NCBI GenBank assembly: GCA_030550555.1 | Contig: JAUQPD010000035.1 | Location: forward strand, 32,576 to 96,575 | DNA: 64,000 nt | Reading direction: 5' to 3' | Source of the DNA: Thermodesulfobacteriota bacterium | GTDB lineage: Bacteria; Desulfobacterota; Thermodesulfobacteria; Thermodesulfobacteriales; Thermodesulfobacteriaceae | Shown: in pieces, positions 51,664-61,715 of the stretch | How positions within the stretch are numbered: position 1 is the stretch's first letter | Layout of the letters: each line of letters opens with the position of its first letter | Notes under the pieces: model-generated | Seen by the model: only the letters and a program-made list of their open reading frames with translations | What the model was told of the DNA's origin: nothing | Databases searched by the model: none | Made by a program: the position numbers and the translations under genes

Positions 51664-53100
51664 ATGGGAGTTTTTTCAGCATTCTTTCCAGAATTCTTTC
51701 TTTCATTATCATCAATTGTTTTACTCGTCTTTAATATATTTTTTATAAATAATTTTAAAAATAGATATTTAATATGGCTGTCCTTTTTTTTGATTTCTAC
51801 CTTTTTATTTTTAGTCACTCCGTCAACTTTACAGTTACATAACATAGATGGAAATTTTATAAACAGTTCAGGACTATTCTATCTTAGGATATTTATTTTC
51901 TTTTCACTCTGTTTGATATATCTAAGTTCTTATAATATTCTTATTAAATCTCCATATTTAAATGAATTTTCTTTCTTTTTAGGAATTACTGTATCCTTCT
52001 TGTCTTTTTTACTCTCATCTACTAATTTTCTTATAGCTTTTGTTCTTATTGAATCTATATCTTTTGCATTTTATCTACTTGTAAGCTTCTATAGAAATAA
52101 TCTTTTATCTGTTGAAGCAGGTTTAAAATATTTTTATTTAGGAACTTTTTCATCTTTAATTTTCCTTACCGGACTTTTTTTAATTTATTACTCGACTCTT
52201 TCCTTCTCATTCGGGTCAATTTCAGAAATTCTCTCTTCCACTTCGAATAGTAATATTTATACGATAGGACTATTGCTTATTTTTCTTTCTTTGGTTTTTA
52301 AATTAGGAGGAGCACCGCTACAATTCTGGTTGCCTGAGGTTTATCAGGGATCTCCATTTATTGTTTTCCCACTTCTCATTTCTATTTCTAAATTAGCTTT
52401 TGGCGTTTTTCTCGCAAACGTTTATTATCTCTTTCTCGTTCCTAATGCTTTTTATATTAACATGTCAAATATAAAAATTCTCTTTTTTATAGTAAGCTTA
52501 TTATCAATGCTTATAGGTAATCTTTTAGCACTTAAACAAAATGAAGTCAAGCGACTCCTTGCCTATTCCTCAATAGCACATGTTGGATATTTTATGTCTC
52601 TCTTAAGCTTAGATCCGAATCCAATGAATTATCATCTGCTCTGTGGATATCTTTTTATTTATGCTTTAACAAATTTAGCTCTATTAGTTACATTACAACT
52701 TAATAATATTAATCAATTAGTCAAAATTTCTTTTAACCAATATGAACAAATGCTGCCAGAGTGTCCAATACTTCTTTTTTCTCTATTAGTGTTTATTTTT
52801 TCTCTAGCTGGTCTTCCTCCTACCGCTGGATTCATTACTAAGCTTTTTATCCTTCTTGAACTGATAAAAAATGGTGCTTATTTATTATCATTCGTCTTTC
52901 TTCTAACTTCAATCCTAGCAATTTATTATTATTTTAGATTAACTAGACCTATTCTAAAAATAATTGCTAATAGACAAGATATATTATCATCAGAAAGAAA
53001 AATAGAACTTCGTGATGTAATATTAAAAATTATACTATTGATTTGTAGTCTTTATCTTATCCTCTCTGTATTTAAGCCAAGTTATATTTTCTTTATGTAA
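51664..53100 (+). CDS. nuoN: Complex I membrane subunit NuoN (fourth antiporter-like subunit)
   Basis: A 478-residue protein with about 14 helices. The segments FVLIESISFAFYLLV (Glu), VFKLGGAPLQFWLPEVYQGSP (Lys), ISISKLAFGVFLAN (Lys), and LLAYSSIAHVGYFMSLLSL are typical of NuoN. It abuts nuoM, with no spacer, and closes the operon. Its 3' end overlaps the convergent sigma54-activator gene by 66 bases. Strongly A/T-rich codon use (many Ile, Phe, Leu with A/T endings). Confidence 0.92.
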   Translation: MGVFSAFFPEFFLSLSSIVLLVFNIFFINNFKNRYLIWLSFFLISTFLFLVTPSTLQLHNIDGNFINSSGLFYLRIFIFFSLCLIYLSSYNILIKSPYLNEFSFFLGITVSFLSFLLSSTNFLIAFVLIESISFAFYLLVSFYRNNLLSVEAGLKYFYLGTFSSLIFLTGLFLIYYSTLSFSFGSISEILSSTSNSNIYTIGLLLIFLSLVFKLGGAPLQFWLPEVYQGSPFIVFPLLISISKLAFGVFLANVYYLFLVPNAFYINMSNIKILFFIVSLLSMLIGNLLALKQNEVKRLLAYSSIAHVGYFMSLLSLDPNPMNYHLLCGYLFIYALTNLALLVTLQLNNINQLVKISFNQYEQMLPECPILLFSLLVFIFSLAGLPPTAGFITKLFILLELIKNGAYLLSFVFLLTSILAIYYYFRLTRPILKIIANRQDILSSERKIELRDVILKIILLICSLYLILSVFKPSYIFFM

Positions 53101-54456
53101 ACCGTACTTCTTTATCTTGTTTATAAGTTGTTTTCTTGATATTCCTAAATATTGAGCTGTTTTTGTTTGATTCCAATTATTTTTAATTAAGGCATGTAAA
53201 ATGACTTCTTTTTCAATATCATTAAGAGATTTATGGCTATTACTCAATAGTGTTAAATCATGATTAATTAACTCCTTTTGATTGATTAATTTATGTTCTT
53301 CAGACTTTTTAATGTAACCTGGTAATAGATCTTCTGTAAGGTAACCGTCCTTTGCTAAGATTAGGGCTCTTTCAATCAGGTTTTGTAACTCTCTTACATT
53401 TCCAGGCCAGCTGTAGTTCATTATAGCCTCAAGGAATCCCTTTGAGAATCCTTTAAAGTCCCTGCCAATTTCTTTGGTTTTTACTTTTATAAAGTGTTCG
53501 AGTAACAGGGGAATATCCTCTTTACGCTCTCTGAGGGGAGGAATTTCGATTATCAAAGTATTTAGTCTGAAATAGAGATCTGATCTGAAGTTTCCCTTTT
53601 TGACTTCTTCTTCTAAGTTACGGTTAGTGGCAGCAATAAGGCGGACATCTGCCTTTAATAGTCTAGTTCCGCCAACTCTCATAAAGGTTTTTTCTTGAAT
53701 AAATCTTAGAAACTTCTTTTGGAGAGGAAGGGGGAGCTCACCAATTTCATCAATAAATAGGGTTCCTCCATCAGCAAGTTCAACAAGTCCTTTTTTGCTG
53801 GCTATTGCTCCAGTAAAGGCACCTTTTTCATATCCAAAGACCTCACTTTCAAAGATTGTTTCTTGAAGAGTCGTGCAATCCAGTGTGATAAAGGGTCCGT
53901 ATCTACGTGGTGAAAGCTGATGAATAACTCTGGCTAAAAGTTCTTTTCCAGTTCCAGTTTCACCAGTGATTAGGATGTTACAGTTAGTTTCAGCAATAGT
54001 TGGTAAAAGGGCTTTTATTTTTTGTATTGGTTTACTTTTACCAACGAAGAGATTTGTTGGATCATTGGACATGTTCTGTGAACTGACGTAGGACTCAGCT
54101 AATTCATTGATAAACTTACAAAGACAAAATTTATCAATTTCAGTTGTTAGATAGTAAGTTACACCTGAAGCAAAAAATTGCATAGCTTTATCAACATCTT
54201 GAGGAGCATTTGTAATTAATATTTTTGCTTGCGGATTAATATTCTTTATGATTCTAGTAAAGCTTAAAACTTCATCTCCAAAACTTTCATAGTCAATTAC
54301 TGCAACTATATTATCTTTATTGCTAAATGTAGAACTAATAAAAGATAGATCTAATTTATCAAAAATATAAAATTCAATATTTAATTTAACAAATAATTCT
54401 TCAAAACAAATGTAGATACTACAATCTTCTTTTTTTGTAAAAACAACAAGTTTCAT
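53035..54456 (-). CDS. Sigma54-dependent transcriptional activator with degenerate receiver
   Basis: A 473-residue NtrC-type regulator. The N-terminal 120 residues fold like a receiver (VAVIDYESF near residue 55), but the usual acidic pair after strand 1 is absent ([13 protein letters not shown]) and the region differs from normal receivers. The AAA+ domain (about 138-375) has [11 protein letters not shown] (Walker A), GAFTGA (sigma54 contact), [13 protein letters not shown] (Walker B) and the arginine finger region. The C-terminus is a Fis-type helix-turn-helix ([26 protein letters not shown]). It overlaps dnaE by 4 bases, so both are one transcript. It is a candidate activator of the sigma54-like promoter at 38948. 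Confidence 0.92.
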   Translation of the reverse strand: MKLVVFTKKEDCSIYICFEELFVKLNIEFYIFDKLDLSFISSTFSNKDNIVAVIDYESFGDEVLSFTRIIKNINPQAKILITNAPQDVDKAMQFFASGVTYYLTTEIDKFCLCKFINELAESYVSSQNMSNDPTNLFVGKSKPIQKIKALLPTIAETNCNILITGETGTGKELLARVIHQLSPRRYGPFITLDCTTLQETIFESEVFGYEKGAFTGAIASKKGLVELADGGTLFIDEIGELPLPLQKKFLRFIQEKTFMRVGGTRLLKADVRLIAATNRNLEEEVKKGNFRSDLYFRLNTLIIEIPPLRERKEDIPLLLEHFIKVKTKEIGRDFKGFSKGFLEAIMNYSWPGNVRELQNLIERALILAKDGYLTEDLLPGYIKKSEEHKLINQKELINHDLTLLSNSHKSLNDIEKEVILHALIKNNWNQTKTAQYLGISRKQLINKIKKYGLHKENITWLKYREDKIKTTNQ

Positions 54457-57400
54457 CTTTCTGAAAACCTAAGTTTTAAACTATTAAAAGTTTCAGAAAA
54501 CATCTGCAAATAAGGCAGAGAAAGGGGTTGTTTTATCCCGTTTATTTCAAAATAGACTCTTGTATCAGGATACTGCAAAATTAGCATAACTGGAAGACCC
54601 TCATCATCCTTTAGGGAAAACCAGAAACTCTTGAGATTATTTATAAACTCTGGAGTTGCTTCATTCCAAGGGACATAGACTCTAAAGATCCCTTCTTTGA
54701 AAAACTTGAAATCATCAAAACGGGTTATTTCTTCAACGAGGAGAGTTATATTTTCCTCCTCTATCTCTAACTCTCCTTTGAACCAAAGGAGTAGAGAGTC
54801 CTTGAGAAGGTTACCGTGTTCCTTAAAAAGGTCAGGAAAGAGAAGAGCCCTTATAGCAGTATGTTCATCCTCTATTTTTAGAATAGCAATCTTATTTCCG
54901 CTTTTTGTGGTTTTGGTTTTTATTTCGGAGACGATTCCTGCAACGATAATCTTATCGCCACTGGATAGATTTTTTAGATTATCTAAATTATAGGGGGTGA
55001 ATATATCTATTATTGGTCTAAATCTGCGAACTGGATGATCTGAGAGATAAAATCCAAGGGCTTCCTTTTCAAATTTTAATTGTTCTTCCAGGCTCCAAGG
55101 AGGAACTTCATCCATTTTTATGGCTTGTGCAATATTGATATTTAGGAGATTATTTTGACCAAATAGCATTGATGATCTTGATTCATGAGTGATTGCAAGA
55201 ACCTTTTGGAGATTTGACAGAAGTTTTGCTCTGTTTGGCTCAAGGCTGTCAAAGGCACCAGCCTTTATTAAGGCTTCAATTGTTTTTCTATTTACCTTTT
55301 GGGTATCTACTTTCTGACAAAAATCTAAGAAACTTTTATATGGTCGTTTTCTTATTATTTCTTGTACCGCCTCTTCACCAACATTTTTGATCGCCTGAAG
55401 TCCAATTCTAATGGAGCTATTTTCAACAGTAAAACCTCCTGAACTAAGATTTATATCTGGCGGAAGAATCTTAATTCCCATTCTATCTGCAAGAGATAAG
55501 TACTTAGAGACTTCATCACTCTTATTGACTTCGTAAGTAAGTATTGATGCGAGATAGTAAAGAGGATAATGGGCTTTTAAATAGGCAGTTTGATAGGAAA
55601 TTAGGGCATAGGCTGCTGAGTGACTTTTATTGAAACCATATTCTGCGAATTTTTCCATTAGATCAAAAACTTTTTCTGCAATATCTCTCGGGATGTTTCG
55701 GGCAACGGATCTTTCAACGAAGTCATCTTTGAGCCTTTGCATTAGTTCTTTATCTTTTTTACCCATAGCTCTACGGAGGAGATCTGCTTCTCCAAGGGTA
55801 TATCCTGCAAAGGCTCTAGCAATTTCCATAACCTGTTCCTGATATACAAGAACACCGTAGGTTTCCTTGAGAATGGGTTCAAGAAGGGGATGAAGATATT
55901 CAGGTTTTCTTTTGCCGTGTTTAGTTTCAATGTATTGATCAACTAATCCGCCACCAAGGGGACCAGGTCTATAGAGAGCAAGGACCGCAATTAGGTCATT
56001 AAAATCTGTAGGCTTGAGCCTTCTCAGTAGCTCTTTCATGCCTTCAGATTCAAGTTGGAATACTCCGTCAGTATTTCCTTCCTGAAGGAGTTGATAGGTC
56101 TTTGGATCGTCAAGGGGTATTTTTTGTAAGTCGATTTCGATGCTCTCGTACTCTTTAATGGTTTTAAGAGTTTTGTCTATAATAGTTAAGGTCTTTAAAC
56201 CAAGAAAATCAAATTTGATGAGTCCTAGGGCTTCGCAAGCCTTCATGTCAAATTGAACAACTGCTTCTCCTTCATCTCCTTTCATCAAAGGGGCAATTTC
56301 ATCAAGAGGTATGGGACTAATAATTACTCCTGCAGCATGTTGACTTGCATGTCTTGGTAGCCCTTCAAGTTTGAGAGCGAGCTCGAAAAGTTCCCTAACT
56401 TTTGGATTCTTTTCAAGAAGTTCTGCGATTTCTCTTCTCTTGATTTCCTCTTTGAGAGATACGTCTACTCCTGGGGTAATCATTTTGGTGATTGTGTCGA
56501 TTTCTTTAGCCTTAAAACCAAGAGCGCGTCCAACATCCCTTAAGACTTGTCGTGCTTTCATCTGTCCGAAGGTCGCTATTTTTGCAATATGGGTTTCACC
56601 ATAAGTCTTAGCTACGTATTCAATAATCTTATCTCTACCCTCCATGCAAAAATCTACATCGATGTCAGGAAGGCTTGGCCTCTCTTTATTCAGGAATCTC
56701 TCAAAGAGGAGACCATATCTTAGGGGGTCTAAGGCAGTTATTCCGAGAGCATAACTTGTCAAGGCTCCGGCTGCAGATCCTCTTCCTGGCCCCACAGGGA
56801 TTCCCTGTTTTTTGGCCCACTCACAAAAGTCAGAAACAATTAGAAAATATCCTGCATAACCTTTTTCAGTTATGACTTCAAGTTCCATCTCAAGTCGTTT
56901 CCAATATTCCTCTTCACTGGTATAGAGTTCTCCAGTTTCTTTGAGAGTTTTTAAAATCTTTGCTAGCCCCTCTCTAGCCCTTCTAATAAAGTAGTCTTTT
57001 TCGTCTTCACCCTCTGGAATCTTTGCATGAGGGAAGAGAGGATTGCCTAGAGGAAGTTCAAGTTCCACTTTTTCAAAAACTTCAAGGGTATTTGTCAGGA
57101 CTTCTTTGGGGAAATCGGAAAACCGTTCATACATCTCCTCAGAACTTGCTAAATAGAGTTCTTGTGTATCAAACTTAAATCTGTCTGGATCTGTAATCTT
57201 ATGTCCAGTCTGTATGCAGAGAAGAATCTCATGAGCAAAGGCATCATCTCTATTCAAATAGTGACAGTCAGCAGTAGCAACTACCTTTATGTCAAGATCT
57301 TCAGCTATCTCCAAAATAGCGGTATTGACTTTTTCTTGATGGGGTAGACCATTTTTTTGAACTTCAAGATAAAAGTCCTCTCCAAAGAGTTCTTTATACC

Positions 57401-57887
57401 ATTTTGCAGTTTCCTTGGCTTTATTAATTTGTCCCTGTAAGATCAATTGGGGAATTTCTCCTTCAAGACAGGCACTCAAGCAAATAAGACCACTTCTATG
57501 TTCTTTTAGGAGTTCTTTGTCAATCCTTGGTCGGTAATAAAAGCCTTCCAAGAAGGCCTTAGTCCCAAGTTTCACTAGATTTTTATATCCCTCGAGATTT
57601 TTAGCAATTAGTATGAGGTGAAAGGCACCTGCCTCACCGCGTTTGGAGGCTTTTTTGAGAAAGCGCGACTCCTCAGCAACATAAAATTCACAGCCAAGGA
57701 GTGGTTTTAGACCAGCATCTCTGAGTTTTTGGTAAAAGTGAATTATTCCATGGAGAGTGCCATGATCAGTGATAGCACATCCCTTCATTCCATACTCTTG
57801 AAGTTTACGCACAAGATCCTCAATTCTTATGGCACCATCAAGGAGACTCCACTCGGTGTGAAGATGAAGATGAACAAAATCAGACAT
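54453..57887 (-). CDS. dnaE: DNA polymerase III alpha subunit DnaE
   Basis: The replicative polymerase catalytic subunit, 1144 residues. The N-terminal PHP domain has HLHTEWSLLDG and ITDHGTLHG; the polymerase centre has GPGRGSAAGALTSYALGI (about residues 372-389) and PDIDVDFC with the catalytic aspartates; HASQHAAGVI and HPLLEPILKETYGVLVYQEQVM follow. A helix-hairpin-helix and an OB domain (GDKIIVAGIVSEIKTKTTKSG) are in the C-terminal third. Length is normal for DnaE1. It is surrounded by signalling genes on the same strand: the hybrid kinase upstream (27-base gap) and the sigma54 activator downstream (4-base overlap). Confidence 0.96.
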   Translation of the reverse strand: MSDFVHLHLHTEWSLLDGAIRIEDLVRKLQEYGMKGCAITDHGTLHGIIHFYQKLRDAGLKPLLGCEFYVAEESRFLKKASKRGEAGAFHLILIAKNLEGYKNLVKLGTKAFLEGFYYRPRIDKELLKEHRSGLICLSACLEGEIPQLILQGQINKAKETAKWYKELFGEDFYLEVQKNGLPHQEKVNTAILEIAEDLDIKVVATADCHYLNRDDAFAHEILLCIQTGHKITDPDRFKFDTQELYLASSEEMYERFSDFPKEVLTNTLEVFEKVELELPLGNPLFPHAKIPEGEDEKDYFIRRAREGLAKILKTLKETGELYTSEEEYWKRLEMELEVITEKGYAGYFLIVSDFCEWAKKQGIPVGPGRGSAAGALTSYALGITALDPLRYGLLFERFLNKERPSLPDIDVDFCMEGRDKIIEYVAKTYGETHIAKIATFGQMKARQVLRDVGRALGFKAKEIDTITKMITPGVDVSLKEEIKRREIAELLEKNPKVRELFELALKLEGLPRHASQHAAGVIISPIPLDEIAPLMKGDEGEAVVQFDMKACEALGLIKFDFLGLKTLTIIDKTLKTIKEYESIEIDLQKIPLDDPKTYQLLQEGNTDGVFQLESEGMKELLRRLKPTDFNDLIAVLALYRPGPLGGGLVDQYIETKHGKRKPEYLHPLLEPILKETYGVLVYQEQVMEIARAFAGYTLGEADLLRRAMGKKDKELMQRLKDDFVERSVARNIPRDIAEKVFDLMEKFAEYGFNKSHSAAYALISYQTAYLKAHYPLYYLASILTYEVNKSDEVSKYLSLADRMGIKILPPDINLSSGGFTVENSSIRIGLQAIKNVGEEAVQEIIRKRPYKSFLDFCQKVDTQKVNRKTIEALIKAGAFDSLEPNRAKLLSNLQKVLAITHESRSSMLFGQNNLLNINIAQAIKMDEVPPWSLEEQLKFEKEALGFYLSDHPVRRFRPIIDIFTPYNLDNLKNLSSGDKIIVAGIVSEIKTKTTKSGNKIAILKIEDEHTAIRALLFPDLFKEHGNLLKDSLLLWFKGELEIEEENITLLVEEITRFDDFKFFKEGIFRVYVPWNEATPEFINNLKSFWFSLKDDEGLPVMLILQYPDTRVYFEINGIKQPLSLPYLQMFSETFNSLKLRFSER

Positions 57888-57914
57888 TTTTATAATCCCC
57901 CTCCTTTGCTTTTA

Positions 57915-60431
57915 TTATTTTTCCAACAACTCAAGGAGTTGTTGAATTGTAAAAGGTTTAATTAAGGCTCCATGTAGTCCAGAGTGGTTAAGATCTTTAA
58001 CAATAGACTTATCAAAGTAACCTGAGATAAGGATAACTTTAAGTGTTGGATCGTATTCTTTTAGTTTTTGAAAGGTTTCTATGCCATTAAGTCTACCAGG
58101 TACAAGTAAATCAACAATGGCAAAATCAAAGGGTTTGCCGGAGCGCCTTGCTCGAAGATAAACCTCAACCGCAGAATCTCCGTTAGGTGCAGTTTCGACT
58201 TCGTAATTGAATTGTTCAAGAAGTTCCTTCAAGGTATCTCGCACAAGATCATCATCATCAACAAGAAGGATTCTTGGCTTTTTCTGAACGGAACTGTTTA
58301 TTTTTTCAAGGATTTGCTTTTCGTCTAATGCAGGAAGTTCTATGGTAAAGGTAGTTCCCTTTTCAGGTTTAGATTCAACTGATATATTTCCTGAGTGGGC
58401 TTTTACAACCTCTTTAACTACATATAGTCCAAGTCCTGTTCCTCCAGGTTTTGTTGTGAAAAAGGGTTCAAAGATTCTATCTTTATATTTTTCTGGAAGC
58501 CCTATGCCCTGATCACTTATGGAAAGTTTGATATAATTTTTCATAGACCTTGTCACAGGTTCAAGAGTTATCTCAATAACTCCTCCACGAGGCATGGCTT
58601 CAATAGCATTTAAGACTAGATTCATCCACATAATGGAGATTAACTCCTTATCGACTTCAACAAGGGGAAGAGGCCTCTTTATTTTGTAGTGCACCTCATA
58701 ATTCCATTTCCCTGCAAGCACAATAGATGTATAGTGCCTTATTAATTCCTCGAGATCCACTTTTTCCTTAACAGGTTCTTCACCTCTAACGAGAGTCAGT
58801 AACTCCCTACCCAGGAGTCTTACCCCCATAAGCGAGTCCTGCAAAGAGAGAAAAAGGGCTCTTACCTCGGGTGTAAGCTTTCTTCTCGGAAGTTTTGCCT
58901 TAAGTAATTCTAATTGATTCATCACCGCAAATAACTTATTGTTGAAATCATGAGCAAGGCCACCTGCAATGTTTCTAAGGAGATTAAGTTTTTCTAAGAA
59001 AAGCTTCTGACGCTCAAGAATTACCTTTTCTGTTACATCTCTTAAGAAGAAAAGAACTCCCTTTAGTTGATTGTCCTTTCTTATTGGTATCAATTCTCCC
59101 TCAAAAGTTCTCTCTCTGTCGCCCTCTTGGATAGTCTCGATAAAACCAAGTGGATCTCTGTTATGCTTTATCATTTCAAAATAGCTCTTTAGATTTTTAA
59201 TTGCACTGATTGAGGGGCACATTTCCCAGAGGGCCAAATTAGAGTTGCTATTTCCTTCAAAACAGACCTTCTCGCCTTTTTGATTTACCCATATGACCTG
59301 TCCCTCAGGATTTAGATAGTAGACCATAAAATCACTGTATCTTAAAACAGTATCGAGAAAGGTCTTTTCTCTCTCTAAGGATTCCTTTGTCTCTTTCAGT
59401 TGTCGGTTTTTAATAAAAAGGGAGTAAGACATAACCACGAGGATGAGTAGAAAAATGAAGAGCACGATTGAAATGAGGGGTAGGTATTTTTCTTTAAATC
59501 TTTTAAAATAAAGTTCACCAAGCTCAGCGTAAGGGCCCTTCATGAGATCAAGTAAAAGTTTTTCCACTGGTGTATAGTCAAGAGGCAGATAAAAGACTGC
59601 TTCCATTTGCCTTGCAAGGTCAGAGTTAGGAGGAATCTCGAGGAGAGTCTGGGCAAGAGCCTTTATTTTTTCATGAGGAGTTCCCTCAAGGGCAAGAACA
59701 GGCCATTCAGGATAGAGTTCTGAGCTTACAAGAAGAGGAAAGCCTTCATAGGTCCTTCTATTGAGAATCTTTATATCATTCAGGGATATCTGTCCTTCAG
59801 AACTTAGACGTTCTAAAATTCCTGTCCTTATAGTTCCAGCACTGACTTCTCCCCTCAATACTGCCCATACTACTTCGTCATGAGTACCATAGAATCTGGG
59901 TTTTATGTGATCCTCTCTGATACCTACTTTATACAACTCGTAGAGGGCAATCAGATATCCACCAAAGGATTCTGGATCTACCGCTCCAAACTCTTCACCT
60001 CGAAGATCCCGAAGTTCTTCAATAGGGCTGTCCTTTCTTGCAAAAATTACCCCTCCAAAAAAGGGATAGTAATCAGTAAGTTCATATTGACTTAAACTCA
60101 GGATGATACGGTAATTTAGATTGTCTCTTTTCCCTATTTCTCGGATGAGCATGGCTTGGTAAGGGTTAGTAAGAATAAAGTTCAGTTTGCCCTCAAGAGC
60201 CTGTTTTTTTAGTTCTTCAAAAGGTAAAAAGCGAAAATCAATTGAAAAGGAAAGTCTTTTTTCCAAGTAATTTTTTAGGGGATAAAACCTATTCTTTTCA
60301 ATCCTTTCCCCTCTTTTTGCAAGGATACCAAATACTAAAGGCTTCTCAAGGCTGTCCTTACAGTTCCCCTTTAGTGACAAAATAGAGAGTAGTAAGATAA
60401 TTAAAAGGAGGATTAAGATTGACCTTGTCAC
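57915..60431 (-). CDS. PhnD-domain hybrid sensor histidine kinase (TtrS-like) with PAS and receiver
   Basis: An 838-residue membrane sensor. It has a signal/membrane helix (about 5-20), then a PhnD/periplasmic-binding-like domain (about 30-300; FGILAKRGERIEKNRFYPLKNYLEK, TNPYQAMLI), a second membrane helix (about 316-340), a PAS domain, H-box RNIAGGLAHDFNNKLFA (about 490-506), ATPase boxes (NLVLNAIEAMPRGG, DQGIGLPEKY, FEPFFTTKPGGTGLGLY) and a C-terminal receiver with DDDDL, FAIVDLLVPG and Lys in ALIKPFT. PhnD-like sensor parts are known in tetrathionate/thiosulfate kinases such as TtrS, so a sulfur oxyanion is a possible ligand (inference). Confidence 0.9.
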   Translation of the reverse strand: MTRSILILLLIILLLSILSLKGNCKDSLEKPLVFGILAKRGERIEKNRFYPLKNYLEKRLSFSIDFRFLPFEELKKQALEGKLNFILTNPYQAMLIREIGKRDNLNYRIILSLSQYELTDYYPFFGGVIFARKDSPIEELRDLRGEEFGAVDPESFGGYLIALYELYKVGIREDHIKPRFYGTHDEVVWAVLRGEVSAGTIRTGILERLSSEGQISLNDIKILNRRTYEGFPLLVSSELYPEWPVLALEGTPHEKIKALAQTLLEIPPNSDLARQMEAVFYLPLDYTPVEKLLLDLMKGPYAELGELYFKRFKEKYLPLISIVLFIFLLILVVMSYSLFIKNRQLKETKESLEREKTFLDTVLRYSDFMVYYLNPEGQVIWVNQKGEKVCFEGNSNSNLALWEMCPSISAIKNLKSYFEMIKHNRDPLGFIETIQEGDRERTFEGELIPIRKDNQLKGVLFFLRDVTEKVILERQKLFLEKLNLLRNIAGGLAHDFNNKLFAVMNQLELLKAKLPRRKLTPEVRALFLSLQDSLMGVRLLGRELLTLVRGEEPVKEKVDLEELIRHYTSIVLAGKWNYEVHYKIKRPLPLVEVDKELISIMWMNLVLNAIEAMPRGGVIEITLEPVTRSMKNYIKLSISDQGIGLPEKYKDRIFEPFFTTKPGGTGLGLYVVKEVVKAHSGNISVESKPEKGTTFTIELPALDEKQILEKINSSVQKKPRILLVDDDDLVRDTLKELLEQFNYEVETAPNGDSAVEVYLRARRSGKPFDFAIVDLLVPGRLNGIETFQKLKEYDPTLKVILISGYFDKSIVKDLNHSGLHGALIKPFTIQQLLELLEK

Positions 60432-60461
60432 AGCTAATAATATTTTAGAAATTCTCAGAAC

Positions 60462-61667
60462 TTAGTCAAGAAGGACGAGGTTGTCTCTATGAATAACCTC
60501 TTTGTCAGGACGTCCTTTATCTGAGAGAAATTTTAGAAGGTCTTCAGAGGAGTAATTGGTTAGCCCTTTACCTAAGAGTTTATTGGCTTCTCCATATATC
60601 TCTACGCAGGCACCTTTTGGAAAGGTTCCCTCAATACTGATTATTCCATTTAAAAGAAGGCTTTTTCCAGTCTGCAGAATAGCATTTTCAGCACCATGGT
60701 CTATGTAGATCTTACCTTCAGGTTTTAAGTAATATTTTATCCAGATTTTTCGCATTGAAAGTTTTCGTTCCTGAGGAAGGAAAACAGTACCGATGTCTTC
60801 TCCTGAGAAAAGTCTCTCCAGTACAAGAGGGGTGCGACCAGGAAGAATTGCCATGGGTATACCAGATGAGGTCACCATTTTTCCTGCAAGGAGCTTAGAA
60901 TACATACCACCTCTACCGAGTTTACCAGGTTTTTTGCCTGCCATCGAAAAGATAGTTTCGTCCACTTTTTCAACAGCCGAAATCCTCTCAGCTTGAGGAT
61001 TATCTCTTGGATCTTCCGTGTAAAGGCCATCAATATCAGAGAGAATTAAGAGACCATCTGCAGGTAAAGCAAGAGTGACAAGGGCAGAGAGAATATCATT
61101 ATCACTGAATCGGATTTCTTCAGTAGCTACCGTATCATTTTCATTAATCACAGGTATTATGCCCCATGTCAAAAGAGTGTGAAGAGTTTTTCTGGCATTT
61201 AGATAGCGATTTCTTTGAGAGAGATCTTCAGAGGTCAGTAATATTTGGGCAACTTTCAACGCATATTGCTCAAAAACCTCTTCGTAGGCCCGAATAAGAT
61301 CTGCTTGTCCACAGGCAGCAAGGGCCTGTTTCTCTGAAAGAGAAAGCGGACGCTTGTAGAATTTTAGCTTTGCTCGCCCACAAGCGATGGCACCTGAAGA
61401 GACTATCACGACTCTTTTGTCGCTCTTAAATAACCTCTGAACCTCATAAGCAATATTTGAAAGAACACCATAATTAAGGCCCTCATCGTCTTTGGTTATA
61501 ACAGCACTACCAATCTTAAGAACAATAACTTTTGCCCGACTTAAATATTGAAGAAAGGATTCTCTTGCGTCCATAGAGTAAAAATATACTCCCTGTGAAT
61601 TAAAATACAATCTATCAATGAAAGTTTTTAAGAATGAAATCTCTTGAAATTTTACAAAGTTTAGCAT
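60462..61667 (-). CDS. proB: Glutamate 5-kinase ProB
   Basis: First step of proline synthesis. The amino-acid-kinase domain starts VIVLKIGSAVITKDD and has VSSGAIACGRAKL, INENDTVATEEIRFSDNDILSALV and the GRGGMYSKLLAGKMVTSSGIPMAI signature; a PUA domain closes the C-terminus. Canonical ProB is about 370 residues and would start at the Met at 61574. The frame extends 31 residues upstream to an ATG at 61667 that has a better ribosome site (AGAGGG, about 6 bases), so the longer form may be real. The divergent nadK begins 48 bases away. Confidence 0.9.
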   Translation of the reverse strand: MLNFVKFQEISFLKTFIDRLYFNSQGVYFYSMDARESFLQYLSRAKVIVLKIGSAVITKDDEGLNYGVLSNIAYEVQRLFKSDKRVVIVSSGAIACGRAKLKFYKRPLSLSEKQALAACGQADLIRAYEEVFEQYALKVAQILLTSEDLSQRNRYLNARKTLHTLLTWGIIPVINENDTVATEEIRFSDNDILSALVTLALPADGLLILSDIDGLYTEDPRDNPQAERISAVEKVDETIFSMAGKKPGKLGRGGMYSKLLAGKMVTSSGIPMAILPGRTPLVLERLFSGEDIGTVFLPQERKLSMRKIWIKYYLKPEGKIYIDHGAENAILQTGKSLLLNGIISIEGTFPKGACVEIYGEANKLLGKGLTNYSSEDLLKFLSDKGRPDKEVIHRDNLVLLD

Positions 61668-61715
61668 AATATCCCTCTAGAGTAAGAACAGTTTCCCACT
61701 GCTTAGTCTTTTAAA

